64,000 nt of DNA from Pacificitalea sp040119125. Lineage in GTDB: Bacteria > Pseudomonadota > Alphaproteobacteria > Rhodobacterales > Rhodobacteraceae. The notes beneath the pieces were generated by a model. The model was not told where the DNA came from and ran no database searches. It saw only the letters and a program-made list of their open reading frames with translations. The stretch is from contig JBEDTR010000016.1 of the NCBI GenBank assembly GCA_040119125.1, positions 248,001 through 312,000 on the forward strand. The letters run 5' to 3'. The stretch's first letter is position 1. Every line of letters begins with the position of its first letter. The position numbers were made by a program, and so were the translations under genes. This document shows, in pieces, positions 8,372-15,990 of this stretch.

Positions 8372-9685
8372 ATGATCAAGGTTCTCGTCAGCACTTGGGC
8401 GTTGCTGCTCGGTATCCTTTTGCTGCTTGTCGGCAACGGCGTGCAGGGCACCCTGCTGGGTGTGCGCGGCGGCATCGAAGGCTTCTCGACGCTGGCCATG
8501 TCCATTGTCATGTCCGGATATTTTGTCGGGTTCCTCGGCGGCTCGCGTCTGGCTCCGGGGATGATCCGGCGGGTCGGGCATATCCGCGTCTTCGCGGCGC
8601 TCGGCTCGATGATCTCCGCGATCTTGATCCTCTATCCCGCTTTCGCGCATCCGATCAGCTGGACAATCGGGCGTATTCTGATCGGGTTCTGCTTCTCGGC
8701 GGTCTATGTGACGGCGGAAAGCTGGCTCAACAACTCCGTCGATAACTCCAATCGTGGCAAGGCGCTGTCGCTTTACATGATCACCCAAAGCGCGGGCATC
8801 GTCATCGCCCAAGGCTTGCTGGTGCTGGGCGATCCGTCGGGGTTCATCTTGTTCGTGATCCCCTCGGTGCTGGTGTCGATCTCCTTCACGCCCATTTTGC
8901 TGAGCGTCGCGCCAACCCCGGCCTTTGCCACCACCAAACCGATGAGCTTGCGCCAGCTTTACACCATCTCGCCATTAGGCTGCATCGGCATCTTCCTGCT
9001 GGGCGGCATGTATTCCGCGATGCTGGGCATGGCGTCGGTGTTCGGCTCTGCGGCGGGCCTGTCTGTCGCGCAGATCTCCAGCTTCGTCGCGGCGCTTTAT
9101 CTGGGCGGGCTGTGCTGCCAATTCCCGGTGGGCTGGATGTCGGATCGGCTGGACCGGCGGGGGATGATCTTGTGGATTTCCGTCATCGGCACGGTCATTT
9201 CCGCGCTGGGGCTTATGTTCGGCGCCAGCAGCTATGTGGTGCTACTGATGGTGGCGTTCGGGGTCGGGGGCATGACCAACCCGCTCTACGCTTTGCTGAT
9301 TGCCTATACCAACGATTACCTCGACCCCGAGGATATGGCGGCGGCGTCCGGCGGGCTGCTGTTTCTCAACGGGCTTGGCGCGATTGCAGGTCCGCTTCTG
9401 ACAGGTTGGATCATGGCGCAGGTGGGGCCCTACGGCTTCTTCCTGTTTATCGGCCTGTTGATGGCAGCTCTCGCGCTTTACGCCGCATGGCGGATGACGC
9501 AGCGCCAGTCGCCCTCCAGCGTGGAAACGGTCAGCTACGCCCCGATCCTGCCGACGGCCACCTCCGTGGTCGCCGAACTGGCGCAAGAAGTGTTCATCGA
9601 AAATCAGGAGGAGGTCGTGTCCGACGCGCAAGACGAGGCCGAATTGGAATATGCCGCGCGCGAAGCCGCCGACCGCACTGGGTAA
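8372..9685 (+). CDS. MFS transporter, YcaD-like
   Basis: A 437-residue membrane protein with two bundles of about six hydrophobic segments, the plan of the major facilitator superfamily. The loop after helix 2 has the conserved pattern near GSRLAPGMIRRVGHIRVFAA, and the pseudo-symmetric position after helix 8 carries GWMSDRLDRRGMIL, which matches the G-x-L-[ST]-D-R-x-x-R-R signature well. The last 50 residues are a soluble acidic tail rich in Glu. The overall pattern is closest to the YcaD-like uncharacterised branch. The substrate is unknown. It stands alone between DUF815 and the DUF924 gene. Confidence 0.85.
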   Translation: MIKVLVSTWALLLGILLLLVGNGVQGTLLGVRGGIEGFSTLAMSIVMSGYFVGFLGGSRLAPGMIRRVGHIRVFAALGSMISAILILYPAFAHPISWTIGRILIGFCFSAVYVTAESWLNNSVDNSNRGKALSLYMITQSAGIVIAQGLLVLGDPSGFILFVIPSVLVSISFTPILLSVAPTPAFATTKPMSLRQLYTISPLGCIGIFLLGGMYSAMLGMASVFGSAAGLSVAQISSFVAALYLGGLCCQFPVGWMSDRLDRRGMILWISVIGTVISALGLMFGASSYVVLLMVAFGVGGMTNPLYALLIAYTNDYLDPEDMAAASGGLLFLNGLGAIAGPLLTGWIMAQVGPYGFFLFIGLLMAALALYAAWRMTQRQSPSSVETVSYAPILPTATSVVAELAQEVFIENQEEVVSDAQDEAELEYAAREAADRTG

Positions 9686-9799
9686 CGGCCGGGCCGTCCT
9701 CGGCCGGGCCTGCATCCCGCATCCCATGCGCAGCAGTTGCGCTTCCGCGATCCGCGTGAAACTCTGATCGGGCAATAACGACCGTCCGGAGCGAACACG

Positions 9800-10369
9800 A
9801 TGACAACGCCGCAGGAAGTTCTGGAGTTCTGGCTCGACGATGTCGGGCCGGAGGGGTGGTATCGGCAGAGCGAAACGCTCGACACTGAAATTTGCCAGCG
9901 GTTTGAACCCGTCTGGCAGCAGGCCCGTCAGGGTAAGCTGCGCGAGTGGCGGTGCAGTCCGCGCGGCGCGCTGGCTTATATCATTCTGACCGATCAATTC
10001 CCGCGCAACATGTTCCGGGGCGACGCCCGTGCGTTTGTCACGGACCGGCTGGCCCTGCGCGCGGCCTATAGCGCAATCCACGTCGATCAGGACCTCGCGA
10101 TTGAGGAGCCAGAGCGGCAGTTCTTCTATCTGCCCTATATGCATTCCGAATTGTCGGTGGCACAGGATCGCGCCGTGCGGCTGTTTCTGACCCGCATGCC
10201 CGATACGGGCGGCGCCAATCTGCGCCACGCCCGCGCCCACCGCGAGGTGATCCGCAAATTCGGTCGCTTCCCCTATCGCAATCCCGCGCTCGACCGCGCG
10301 ATGGAACGGCGCGAGAAACGCTGGCTGGATGAAACAGGCTACGCCGGGGAATTGAACGCGCTAGACTAG
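9800..10369 (+). CDS. DUF924 family protein
   Basis: A 189-residue soluble protein. It begins TTPQEVLEFWLDDVGPEGWY and contains the diagnostic GALAYIILTDQFPRNMFRGD block near residues 56-75, then FFYLPYMHSE and FGRFPYRNPALDR. These Trp/Phe-rich helices are the DUF924 signature, an all-helical fold seen across bacteria and plants. No catalytic function is established for the family. It lies 101 bases before the dihydrolipoyl dehydrogenase gene, which seems to have its own promoter. Confidence 0.85.
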   Translation: MTTPQEVLEFWLDDVGPEGWYRQSETLDTEICQRFEPVWQQARQGKLREWRCSPRGALAYIILTDQFPRNMFRGDARAFVTDRLALRAAYSAIHVDQDLAIEEPERQFFYLPYMHSELSVAQDRAVRLFLTRMPDTGGANLRHARAHREVIRKFGRFPYRNPALDRAMERREKRWLDETGYAGELNALD

Positions 10370-10413
10370 GTCGCATGACGCGGGTGCAGGGCAGGGTTGC
10401 GCCCGCACGCGGT

Positions 10414-10442
10414 TTGCGACGGCACCCAAAATGGTTTAATGC
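10414..10442 (+). promoter_or_regulatory. Candidate promoter of lpdA
   Basis: A TTGCGA at 10414-10419 followed by a 17-bp spacer and TAATGC at 10437-10442 makes a plausible sigma-70-like promoter in the short AT-richer gap before lpdA. The ribosome binding site GGAGG at 10461-10465 follows. The match is partial, so this is tentative. Confidence 0.35.
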
Positions 10443-10470
10443 TAAACTATCTATTGAACTGGAGGATCAG

Positions 10471-11868
10471 ATGGCCGGCAAGACATACGACATGATCGTC
10501 ATCGGCTCGGGCCCGGGCGGCTATATCGCGGCAATTCGCGGCGCCCAGCTTGGCCTGTCGGTGGCGATTGTCGAGCGTGAGAATCTGGGCGGGATATGCC
10601 TGAACTGGGGCTGCATCCCGACCAAGGCGATGCTGCGCAGTTCCGAGGTGTTCCATCTGATGGAGCGCGCCAAGGAATTTGGCCTTGCCGCCGAGAAAAT
10701 CAGCTACGACCTCGACGCCGTTGTGAAACGCTCCCGCGGGGTGGCCAAACAGCTCAATGGCGGTGTCGGCCACCTGATGAAGAAGAACAAGATCACCGTG
10801 GTGATGGGCGAAGCCACCATCCCCGGCAAGGGCCGCGTGTCGGTGAAAACCGACAAGGGCACCGAAGATCTGAGCGCCAAGAACATCGTCATCGCCACCG
10901 GCGCGCGGGCCCGCGAATTGCCGGGGCTTGAGGCCGATGGCAAACGCGTCTGGACCTACCGCCACGCGCTTGTGCCGCCGCATATGCCCAAGAAGCTGCT
11001 GGTCATCGGCTCCGGCGCGATCGGTATCGAATTCGCCAGCTTCTACAACACGCTGGGCGCGGACACGACTGTGGTCGAGGTGATGGATCGCATCCTGCCC
11101 GTCGAGGATGAAGAAATCGCCAAGATCGCGAAGAAGTCCTTCGACAAGCAGGGCATGAAGATCCGCGAAAAGACCACGGTGACCAAACTCGACCGCACGG
11201 AGGGCAAAGTCACCGCGCATTTCGAGAAGGGCGGCAAATCCGAGACTGAGGAATTTGACACCGTCATCTGCGCCGTGGGCATTGTCGGCAATACCGAAGG
11301 TCTGGGGCTAGAGGATCTGGGCGTGAAGGTTGAGCGCACCCATATCACCACCGACCCCTATTGCCGCACCGGGATCGAGGGCGTCTATGCCATCGGTGAC
11401 ATCGCCGGCGCGCCGTGGCTTGCCCATAAAGCCAGCCACGAAGGCGTCATGGTGGCCGAACTGATCGCGGGCGAGGGCGATCCGCACCCCACCGATCCCG
11501 CCGCCATTCCCGGCTGCACCTATTGCCACCCGCAGATCGCCTCCGTCGGCCTGACCGAGGCCAAGGCGAAAGAGGCCGGGTTTGAGATCAAAGTCGGTCG
11601 CTTCCCGTTCATGGCCAACGGCAAAGCCATCGCGCTTGGCGAAACCGAAGGCATGGTAAAAACCATCTTCGACGCGAAAACCGGCGAATTGCTGGGCGCG
11701 CATATGGTCGGCGCCGAAGTGACCGAGATGATCCAAGGCTACGTCGTGGGCCGGAAGCTCGAAACCACCGAGGCCGAGCTGCAAGACACGGTTTTTGCCC
11801 ATCCGACCTTGAGCGAAATGATGCATGAATCGGTGCTGGACGCTTATGGCAAAAAGCTGAACCTCTGA
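10471..11868 (+). CDS. lpdA: Dihydrolipoyl dehydrogenase (E3)
   Basis: A 465-residue flavoprotein. The FAD-binding GSGPGG lies at residues 12-17, the redox-active disulfide is GICLNWGCIP with Cys43 and Cys48, the NAD-binding motif is VIGSGAIGIEFAS, the second FAD contact is VYAIGDIAG, and the dimer-interface active-site His-Glu sits in FAHPTLSE near the C-terminus. It reoxidises the dihydrolipoyl arms of 2-oxoacid dehydrogenase complexes with NAD+. I chose the ATG at 10471 because GGAGG lies 5 bp upstream and the FAD motif follows at once. No E1 or E2 gene adjoins it, so its partner complex must be encoded elsewhere. A strong terminator follows. Confidence 0.95.
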   Translation: MAGKTYDMIVIGSGPGGYIAAIRGAQLGLSVAIVERENLGGICLNWGCIPTKAMLRSSEVFHLMERAKEFGLAAEKISYDLDAVVKRSRGVAKQLNGGVGHLMKKNKITVVMGEATIPGKGRVSVKTDKGTEDLSAKNIVIATGARARELPGLEADGKRVWTYRHALVPPHMPKKLLVIGSGAIGIEFASFYNTLGADTTVVEVMDRILPVEDEEIAKIAKKSFDKQGMKIREKTTVTKLDRTEGKVTAHFEKGGKSETEEFDTVICAVGIVGNTEGLGLEDLGVKVERTHITTDPYCRTGIEGVYAIGDIAGAPWLAHKASHEGVMVAELIAGEGDPHPTDPAAIPGCTYCHPQIASVGLTEAKAKEAGFEIKVGRFPFMANGKAIALGETEGMVKTIFDAKTGELLGAHMVGAEVTEMIQGYVVGRKLETTEAELQDTVFAHPTLSEMMHESVLDAYGKKLNL

Positions 11869-11892
11869 GATCAGCGCGACGTGACAGGGAAG

Positions 11893-11921
11893 GGCGGTGC
11901 CGAAAGGTGCCGCCTTTTTTT
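11893..11921 (+). terminator. Rho-independent terminator of lpdA
   Basis: A 9-bp stem (GGCGGTGCC with GGTGCCGCC, two G-T pairs) closes a GAAA tetraloop and is followed by seven T. It lies 24 bases after the lpdA stop. Confidence 0.9.
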
Positions 11922-12150
11922 ATGTGGGGGAGGGTTGTGCGTCGGCTCCGCGGACAATTATTGCCGCTATTGTCTGCAGGTCAGAGGAAAACCCACCGAA
12001 CGCCGACTTGGCATATCAACAGATTTTGTGGCAGCATCAAGAAATGCTGTTTGCGGGACGTGCGAAAAACGATCACCCCAAGTAAAATCTATTGCGACAA
12101 GGAACACATAAGCTACCAGCTAAAGGTGATGTTAAGGGATTTGGTCTGAA
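11922..12150. other. Non-coding AT-richer leader of accessory patch
   Basis: Base composition changes sharply here from the high-GC neighbours to AT-richer DNA, which continues through the next gene. I see no convincing gene in it. An AAGGGA about a dozen bases before 12151 could serve as a distant ribosome binding site. The boundary coincides with the lpdA terminator. Confidence 0.5.
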
Positions 12151-12906
12151 ATGAACATTGAGATAATTTCTGTTAAAAATCCAGTTTGGTCTAATTCCGA
12201 AAATACGCAGATTAATTGCACGATCCGCACCTCAGCATATGCGGATGAACATCTCTTTACTGTGAGTCCGCATGACCCTGAAATACATGGACGAGAGATA
12301 TTTAATCGGTGTGTAAGCGGAGAGTTCGGTGAAATTCGACCATACACTGCACCACTTCACGAAGAATGCAATGATGGATCGCCTGTGTTTCCCCGATGGA
12401 CGTCAGCGTGGCCAGAGGTTCATGATTTCCTAGTTGAAGCCAACATTGAGAATGGCCGAGCTTCGCCTAGAGCGATCGGGCTTGTCTGGGGGTCAATGAT
12501 CGAAGCAACGTTGAATAGATTTATTGATCATCAGTTGAGGCTGAAAAATCGTGCCCTTGACAGTCTGCGCTATGGCAACGGAAAAAAATGCGGAGACAAC
12601 TTTGAAAGCAGGATAAGCGGCGCAGTTTCTGAGGGTATGCTAGAGGTGGATATGAGCAATCATCTCCATGCGATAAGGCGCATCCGAAATGCGTGCGCTC
12701 ATGAATGGCGACTTAATTATGAAAACCCGAAAGTTAAAGAACTGGACAATGACTTCGCTATTTTGAGGTCTGCATATGACCCTAAGTTTTTATTAGAAGA
12801 CTTGGAATCTCTGATGAGAATAGTGTTCAGTCAGGCATGTTGCCGAATTATAATTTGTCTTACTGAGCGAACAGTCTCAGAAATGGAGGCTAAGAGTATC
12901 TCTTAA
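12151..12906 (+). CDS. AT-rich hypothetical: phage-like N-terminus plus HEPN/MltR-like domain
   Basis: A 251-residue protein with base and codon use clearly AT-richer than its neighbours, a sign of transfer. Residues about 1-68 (NPVWSNSENTQINCTIR, then FTVSPHDPEIHGREIFNRCV and SGEFGEIRPY) resemble the short proteins encoded beside phage tail-fibre genes. Residues about 90-235 resemble the MltR/DUF4145 branch of HEPN-like helical domains: DFLVEANIENGRASPRAIGL, a GSMIEATLNRFI helix, and IRRIRNACAHEW with an R-x4-H motif at Arg179-His184. In HEPN toxins that Arg/His pair is the RNase active site; in MltR relatives it is structural. No partner antitoxin gene is seen beside it. Both halves are recognised by pattern only, and the function is unknown. 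Confidence 0.6.
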   Translation: MNIEIISVKNPVWSNSENTQINCTIRTSAYADEHLFTVSPHDPEIHGREIFNRCVSGEFGEIRPYTAPLHEECNDGSPVFPRWTSAWPEVHDFLVEANIENGRASPRAIGLVWGSMIEATLNRFIDHQLRLKNRALDSLRYGNGKKCGDNFESRISGAVSEGMLEVDMSNHLHAIRRIRNACAHEWRLNYENPKVKELDNDFAILRSAYDPKFLLEDLESLMRIVFSQACCRIIICLTERTVSEMEAKSIS

Positions 12907-13148
12907 TTTAAGCGGGACTTAAGGTTCCAAACGCAGGCGTTAGTGAAACTGTGGCGCGCGTAGGTTCTGTCCCTTATCTTACCTGCAGTCTAGACTGCTA
13001 TGAGTGTCGGCTTTTCCGACGTTCTTACGAAGGACTTCGCAATCGTGCGGAAATTCGGATAAAGAGCCTGGCCGTTCACTGCGGACCGCATTGGTAGCCA
13101 ATACGCCGAGGATCGGATAGGAAACATAGAGCACAGGACGCCGATCTA
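12907..13148. other. Non-coding gap in accessory patch
   Basis: I see no gene here. Just after the stop of the preceding gene, TTAAGCGGGACTTAA at 12908-12922 can form a short hairpin and also has TTAA-N7-TTAA spacing. It lacks the final C of a CtrA box and has no gene downstream on either side in a useful orientation. Confidence 0.3.
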
Positions 13149-13556
13149 TTATGACAGTCCATGCTGCTCGAGGATGTCGCGCTTGCAGCTTTCAAATTGC
13201 CTGTTTCTCTGTGCTTCCTCTGCCTCATCCTTAGGAGCTATCGGCGGCAGATAATACTGAACGCAATTTGAATGAGCTTGAGATTTGATCCACTCAAGAG
13301 CGCAGGTTGTTACATCATTTGAGGACATTGGCAGGCTTGTGGTCGCGCATTCCTCACGGTAATAGGCCAATCTTTCCTCGGCACTGGATTGCCAAAGGAA
13401 CCAGGACGGACCTCCAATGCGGTCAGGGTCCGGTGTGCTGCTTCCCCCACAATAACCAGTCGGGTTAAAGCACAGGATACGTTTGCTACTGGAGCAGGAG
13501 GCCATTGCAAGGCCAAAGGCGATAATGCCGGCAGCAATCCATACGGACTTTTTCAT
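13149..13556 (-). CDS. Small cysteine-rich putative lipoprotein, unknown
   Basis: A 135-residue protein starting MKKSVWIAAGIIAFGLAMAS followed by Cys21, a lipoprotein-type signal (AMASC is an imperfect lipobox). I chose the ATG at 13556 because AAGAGG lies 6-7 bases upstream and the signal peptide begins there; the reading frame stays open for 20 more codons upstream. The mature part has further cysteines (in CFNPTGYCGG, EECATT, TTCALEW, NCVQYY and ESCKRD), so disulfides in the periplasm are likely. I do not recognise a family. It sits alone in the accessory patch, convergent with the AT-rich gene. Confidence 0.6.
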   Translation of the reverse strand: MKKSVWIAAGIIAFGLAMASCSSSKRILCFNPTGYCGGSSTPDPDRIGGPSWFLWQSSAEERLAYYREECATTSLPMSSNDVTTCALEWIKSQAHSNCVQYYLPPIAPKDEAEEAQRNRQFESCKRDILEQHGLS

Positions 13557-13962
13557 AGATATGCCTCTTATCCGATCAGTCCGTGTCTGCATGCCCAATC
13601 TTTTCTTCCGAAGCAAGTTCAGGGTGCTGTTCGCCTTATTGTTCTAATTGACATCTTTATCGTCTCAACGCGTCTTGCTGAATAGCTAAATGCGCGTCGG
13701 ACGTCCTGAATGAATATTTCGAGAGGGCCTTATCTGAGCCGGTTCACTCCCTGAGACTTCCCCAGTTCACAGCACGCCAGCGGTTTTCTGGCAAAGGGGG
13801 CGTCTGCATGACTGCATCGAAAGGCAGCTTGGTCCGGTCGAGCCCCCAATGCTATCGCAAGAATTCTCGACGCCCTCTCTCCTTTATGCAGGCCGAACGG
13901 CCTGACATCAGGGCGAGAAGCAGACGGGCCTTGAACGCCACCGCCCAGCAGGCATGCACACC
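13557..13962. other. Gene-poor stretch of accessory patch
   Basis: About 400 bases without a convincing gene; short open frames on the + strand show no recognisable protein. One perfect inverted repeat, CAGGCCG-AA-CGGCCTG, lies at 13889-13904. No terminal repeats or transposase fragments are evident. Confidence 0.4.
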
Positions 13963-14165
13963 AAAAAAAGCCGCCCGGTTATCACCGGACGCCCCAATAC
14001 TCGTTACGCAATCCTCAAACCTCGCCGCAGCGGCTCAACTCCAGTTCCAGCGCCAGCGCCGCGCGGCCCATGACGGCGCCGCCTGATCCTCGGCGTAGGC
14101 GACTTGCACATGGTTGGCGTCGTCGCCGCCCATCATTGGGTCGCGATCCACGCCCGCGAACAAGG
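13963..14165 (-). pseudogene. Decayed copy of the 3' end and terminator of a FucI-type isomerase gene
   Basis: The reverse strand here reads GVDRDPMMGGDDANHVQVAY followed by AEDQAA, closely matching GVDRDAMMGRHKANHVQVAY plus AEDQAA near the C-terminus of the intact isomerase encoded just downstream. After AEDQAA the match jumps frame: another frame reads GRAALALELELSRCG, matching ARAALAQELGLEVSLCG in the intact protein. It ends with a terminator-like hairpin plus seven T (13963-13993 on the minus strand), also resembling the terminator of the intact gene. Distances from hairpin to the shared CCTGATCCTC are 119 and 132 bases in the two copies. No match is seen upstream of about 14165. It is therefore a frameshifted remnant of a related gene or of a duplication. 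Confidence 0.75.
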
Positions 14166-14348
14166 CGAAGCCGCGCGGGCGAGCGCCTGCCCGTCCCCCG
14201 GGCTGGCGCTTTCTCACCTCACGCTGACCTCGGATCGGGGAGGTATTTGGCTGGCATAAAGCGCATCCGCTCAACCGTTGTAGCGCCAGCCCCGGGCAGG
14301 CTGGCGTTGCGCAGGGTAGCCAATTTCGGCAACCCTCGCTTCATAACG

Positions 14349-14375
14349 AAAAAACGCCCGGCTCTCACCGGGCGT
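14349..14375 (-). terminator. Rho-independent terminator of the isomerase operon
   Basis: Read on the minus strand, ACGCCCGG and CCGGGCGT form a perfect 8-bp stem around a 6-base loop, followed by six T. It lies 22 bases after the isomerase stop codon. Confidence 0.9.
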
Positions 14376-14397
14376 CTCTCCTATTCCCACACCAGCC

Positions 14398-15990
14398 TCA
14401 GATGTCGCCGCAGAGGCTGACCTCCAGCCCCAATTCCTGCGCCAGTGCGGCGCGGGCCAGAACGGCGCGTTTGGCAGCGGCCTGATCCTCGGCATAGGCC
14501 ACCTGAACGTGGTTCGCTTTGTGGCGGCCCATCATCGCGTCGCGGTCCACGCCCGACAGAACCGCATGCATGATCGGCCATTCGTAGCTTGTCGCGCGGG
14601 AGCGGCGTTCGCTTTCAGCGTCGGGCAGGGCCACGGCCTCGCCGCGTCCGATGTCCATCTTCAAGCGACCGTCTTCGATATAAACGCGGCTCCAGACGAT
14701 ATCGCCGGGGCGGGCGTAGCCTTTGAGCGAGCCGCCGCCTGCGGGGAAGAACATCGCCGGCTGGCGCAGGCTTTCCGATCCGGCCCAGCCGCCGGGATGA
14801 TGCGCGGGCGGCGCGGCGCCGGAGATCTCGAACACCCAGACAAAGCCATCGACCGTGCCGCTTTCATCCGCATCGCCCCAGCGCAGGTCATGCAGCGTGG
14901 TTTCCACCGGCTGCCCCAGCGCGCCATGCACCCGGTTGATCATCAGCGCGTCGAGCCCGGCGCATTCGTCCACTTCGTTGAAATGCACGATCGGCTGGCC
15001 TTCGGCGATGACACTGCCATCGGCGCGGGTCACCGGCGGGCGTTCGGAATTGTTCAGCATGCCTTCGACCAGATCCGAGGCAGGCCACAGATCCTTCAGC
15101 CCCTGCTGGTATTGAATGCCGATGGCGGCGCAGCCGAATTCATCGGCCATGCGCACGGCGGCGACATACATCCGGCATTGGTCGATGACCTGTCCCTCGG
15201 TCAGTTCCGTCGCCGGGTTTTGCCCGAAATGGAACGTCATGCCCCGGTCGCACATCCATTCATAGGCCGCGCGGCCCTCGTCCAGCGGCACTTGGGTCGC
15301 GGCGTGATAGAGCGCTGATTGCGACAGGCGTTCCTTGAAGATGCCCAGCGGCATCAGCATTTCATCGGGGATGATGGCATTATACATGCCCATGCAGCCC
15401 TCGTCGAAAATGCCCATGATCAGCTTGTCACGCTTCCATTCGGTCGCGATGTCGCGCGCGAGGGTGCGATCCTCAGAGCTGACGGCCTCGGCATCAAAGG
15501 GGCGGACATGATCGGGGCTATGCGTGACCTTGCCGGTCTCCAGCCATTGGGCCAGCCCGTCGCGGAAGAACGCATCGTCGAAATCGCGGCTCCACAAGGT
15601 GGAATAGGCGATGCCCGCTTTGGTGAGCGAGCCATTAAGGTTCAGCATGCCGACCAGACCGGGGAATTCGCCTTCCCAATTGGCAACCGTCAGGATCGGC
15701 CCGCGATGGGTGGTCAGGCCGGGCAGGACGTGGTGCGAATATTGCCAGACGGCCTCGGCGACGATCAGCGGCATGTCGGGGTCGATGCCCGCGAACACAT
15801 CCATGCCTTCACGCTGGGTCGAGATAAAGCCATGACCTTCGGACTTCACCGGATGCGCGCGCCACAGCTCATGGCCTTGCGCGGCAAGCACGTCGGTCAG
15901 CTTGTCTTCCATGGCCTTTTGCGCGGGCCAGCAGGTGGTGTTGGCGCTTTCGCGCAGGTCGCCGCTGACGACGAGGGCAATACGGGTCAT
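14398..15990 (-). CDS. L-fucose/D-arabinose isomerase (FucI family)
   Basis: A 530-residue protein with the FucI blocks: FDEGCMGMYNAIIPDEM near residues 195-211, GIQYQQGLKDLWPASDLVEG near 291-310, HFNEVDECAGLDAL near 336-349, TLHDLRWGDAD, then WPIMHAVLSGVDRDAMMGRH and KANH near the C-terminus. FucI enzymes are Mn-dependent aldose-ketose isomerases that act on L-fucose and also on D-arabinose. This copy is about 60 residues shorter than the E. coli enzyme as I remember it, the difference lying at the N-terminus. It overlaps the upstream kinase gene by 4 bp. As that kinase looks like a D-ribulokinase, D-arabinose to D-ribulose is the more likely reaction; this is inference. A decayed relative lies just downstream. 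Confidence 0.85.
   Translation of the reverse strand: MTRIALVVSGDLRESANTTCWPAQKAMEDKLTDVLAAQGHELWRAHPVKSEGHGFISTQREGMDVFAGIDPDMPLIVAEAVWQYSHHVLPGLTTHRGPILTVANWEGEFPGLVGMLNLNGSLTKAGIAYSTLWSRDFDDAFFRDGLAQWLETGKVTHSPDHVRPFDAEAVSSEDRTLARDIATEWKRDKLIMGIFDEGCMGMYNAIIPDEMLMPLGIFKERLSQSALYHAATQVPLDEGRAAYEWMCDRGMTFHFGQNPATELTEGQVIDQCRMYVAAVRMADEFGCAAIGIQYQQGLKDLWPASDLVEGMLNNSERPPVTRADGSVIAEGQPIVHFNEVDECAGLDALMINRVHGALGQPVETTLHDLRWGDADESGTVDGFVWVFEISGAAPPAHHPGGWAGSESLRQPAMFFPAGGGSLKGYARPGDIVWSRVYIEDGRLKMDIGRGEAVALPDAESERRSRATSYEWPIMHAVLSGVDRDAMMGRHKANHVQVAYAEDQAAAKRAVLARAALAQELGLEVSLCGDI

Noticed and set aside
12908..12922. TTAA-N7-TTAA after the AT-rich gene as a CtrA box
   Set aside because: It lacks the terminal C, is a self-complementary hairpin in AT-richer DNA and has no suitably placed gene downstream.
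13808..14086. A short + strand open frame in the accessory patch
   Set aside because: It overlaps the isomerase remnant on the other strand, has no ribosome binding site and no recognisable protein.
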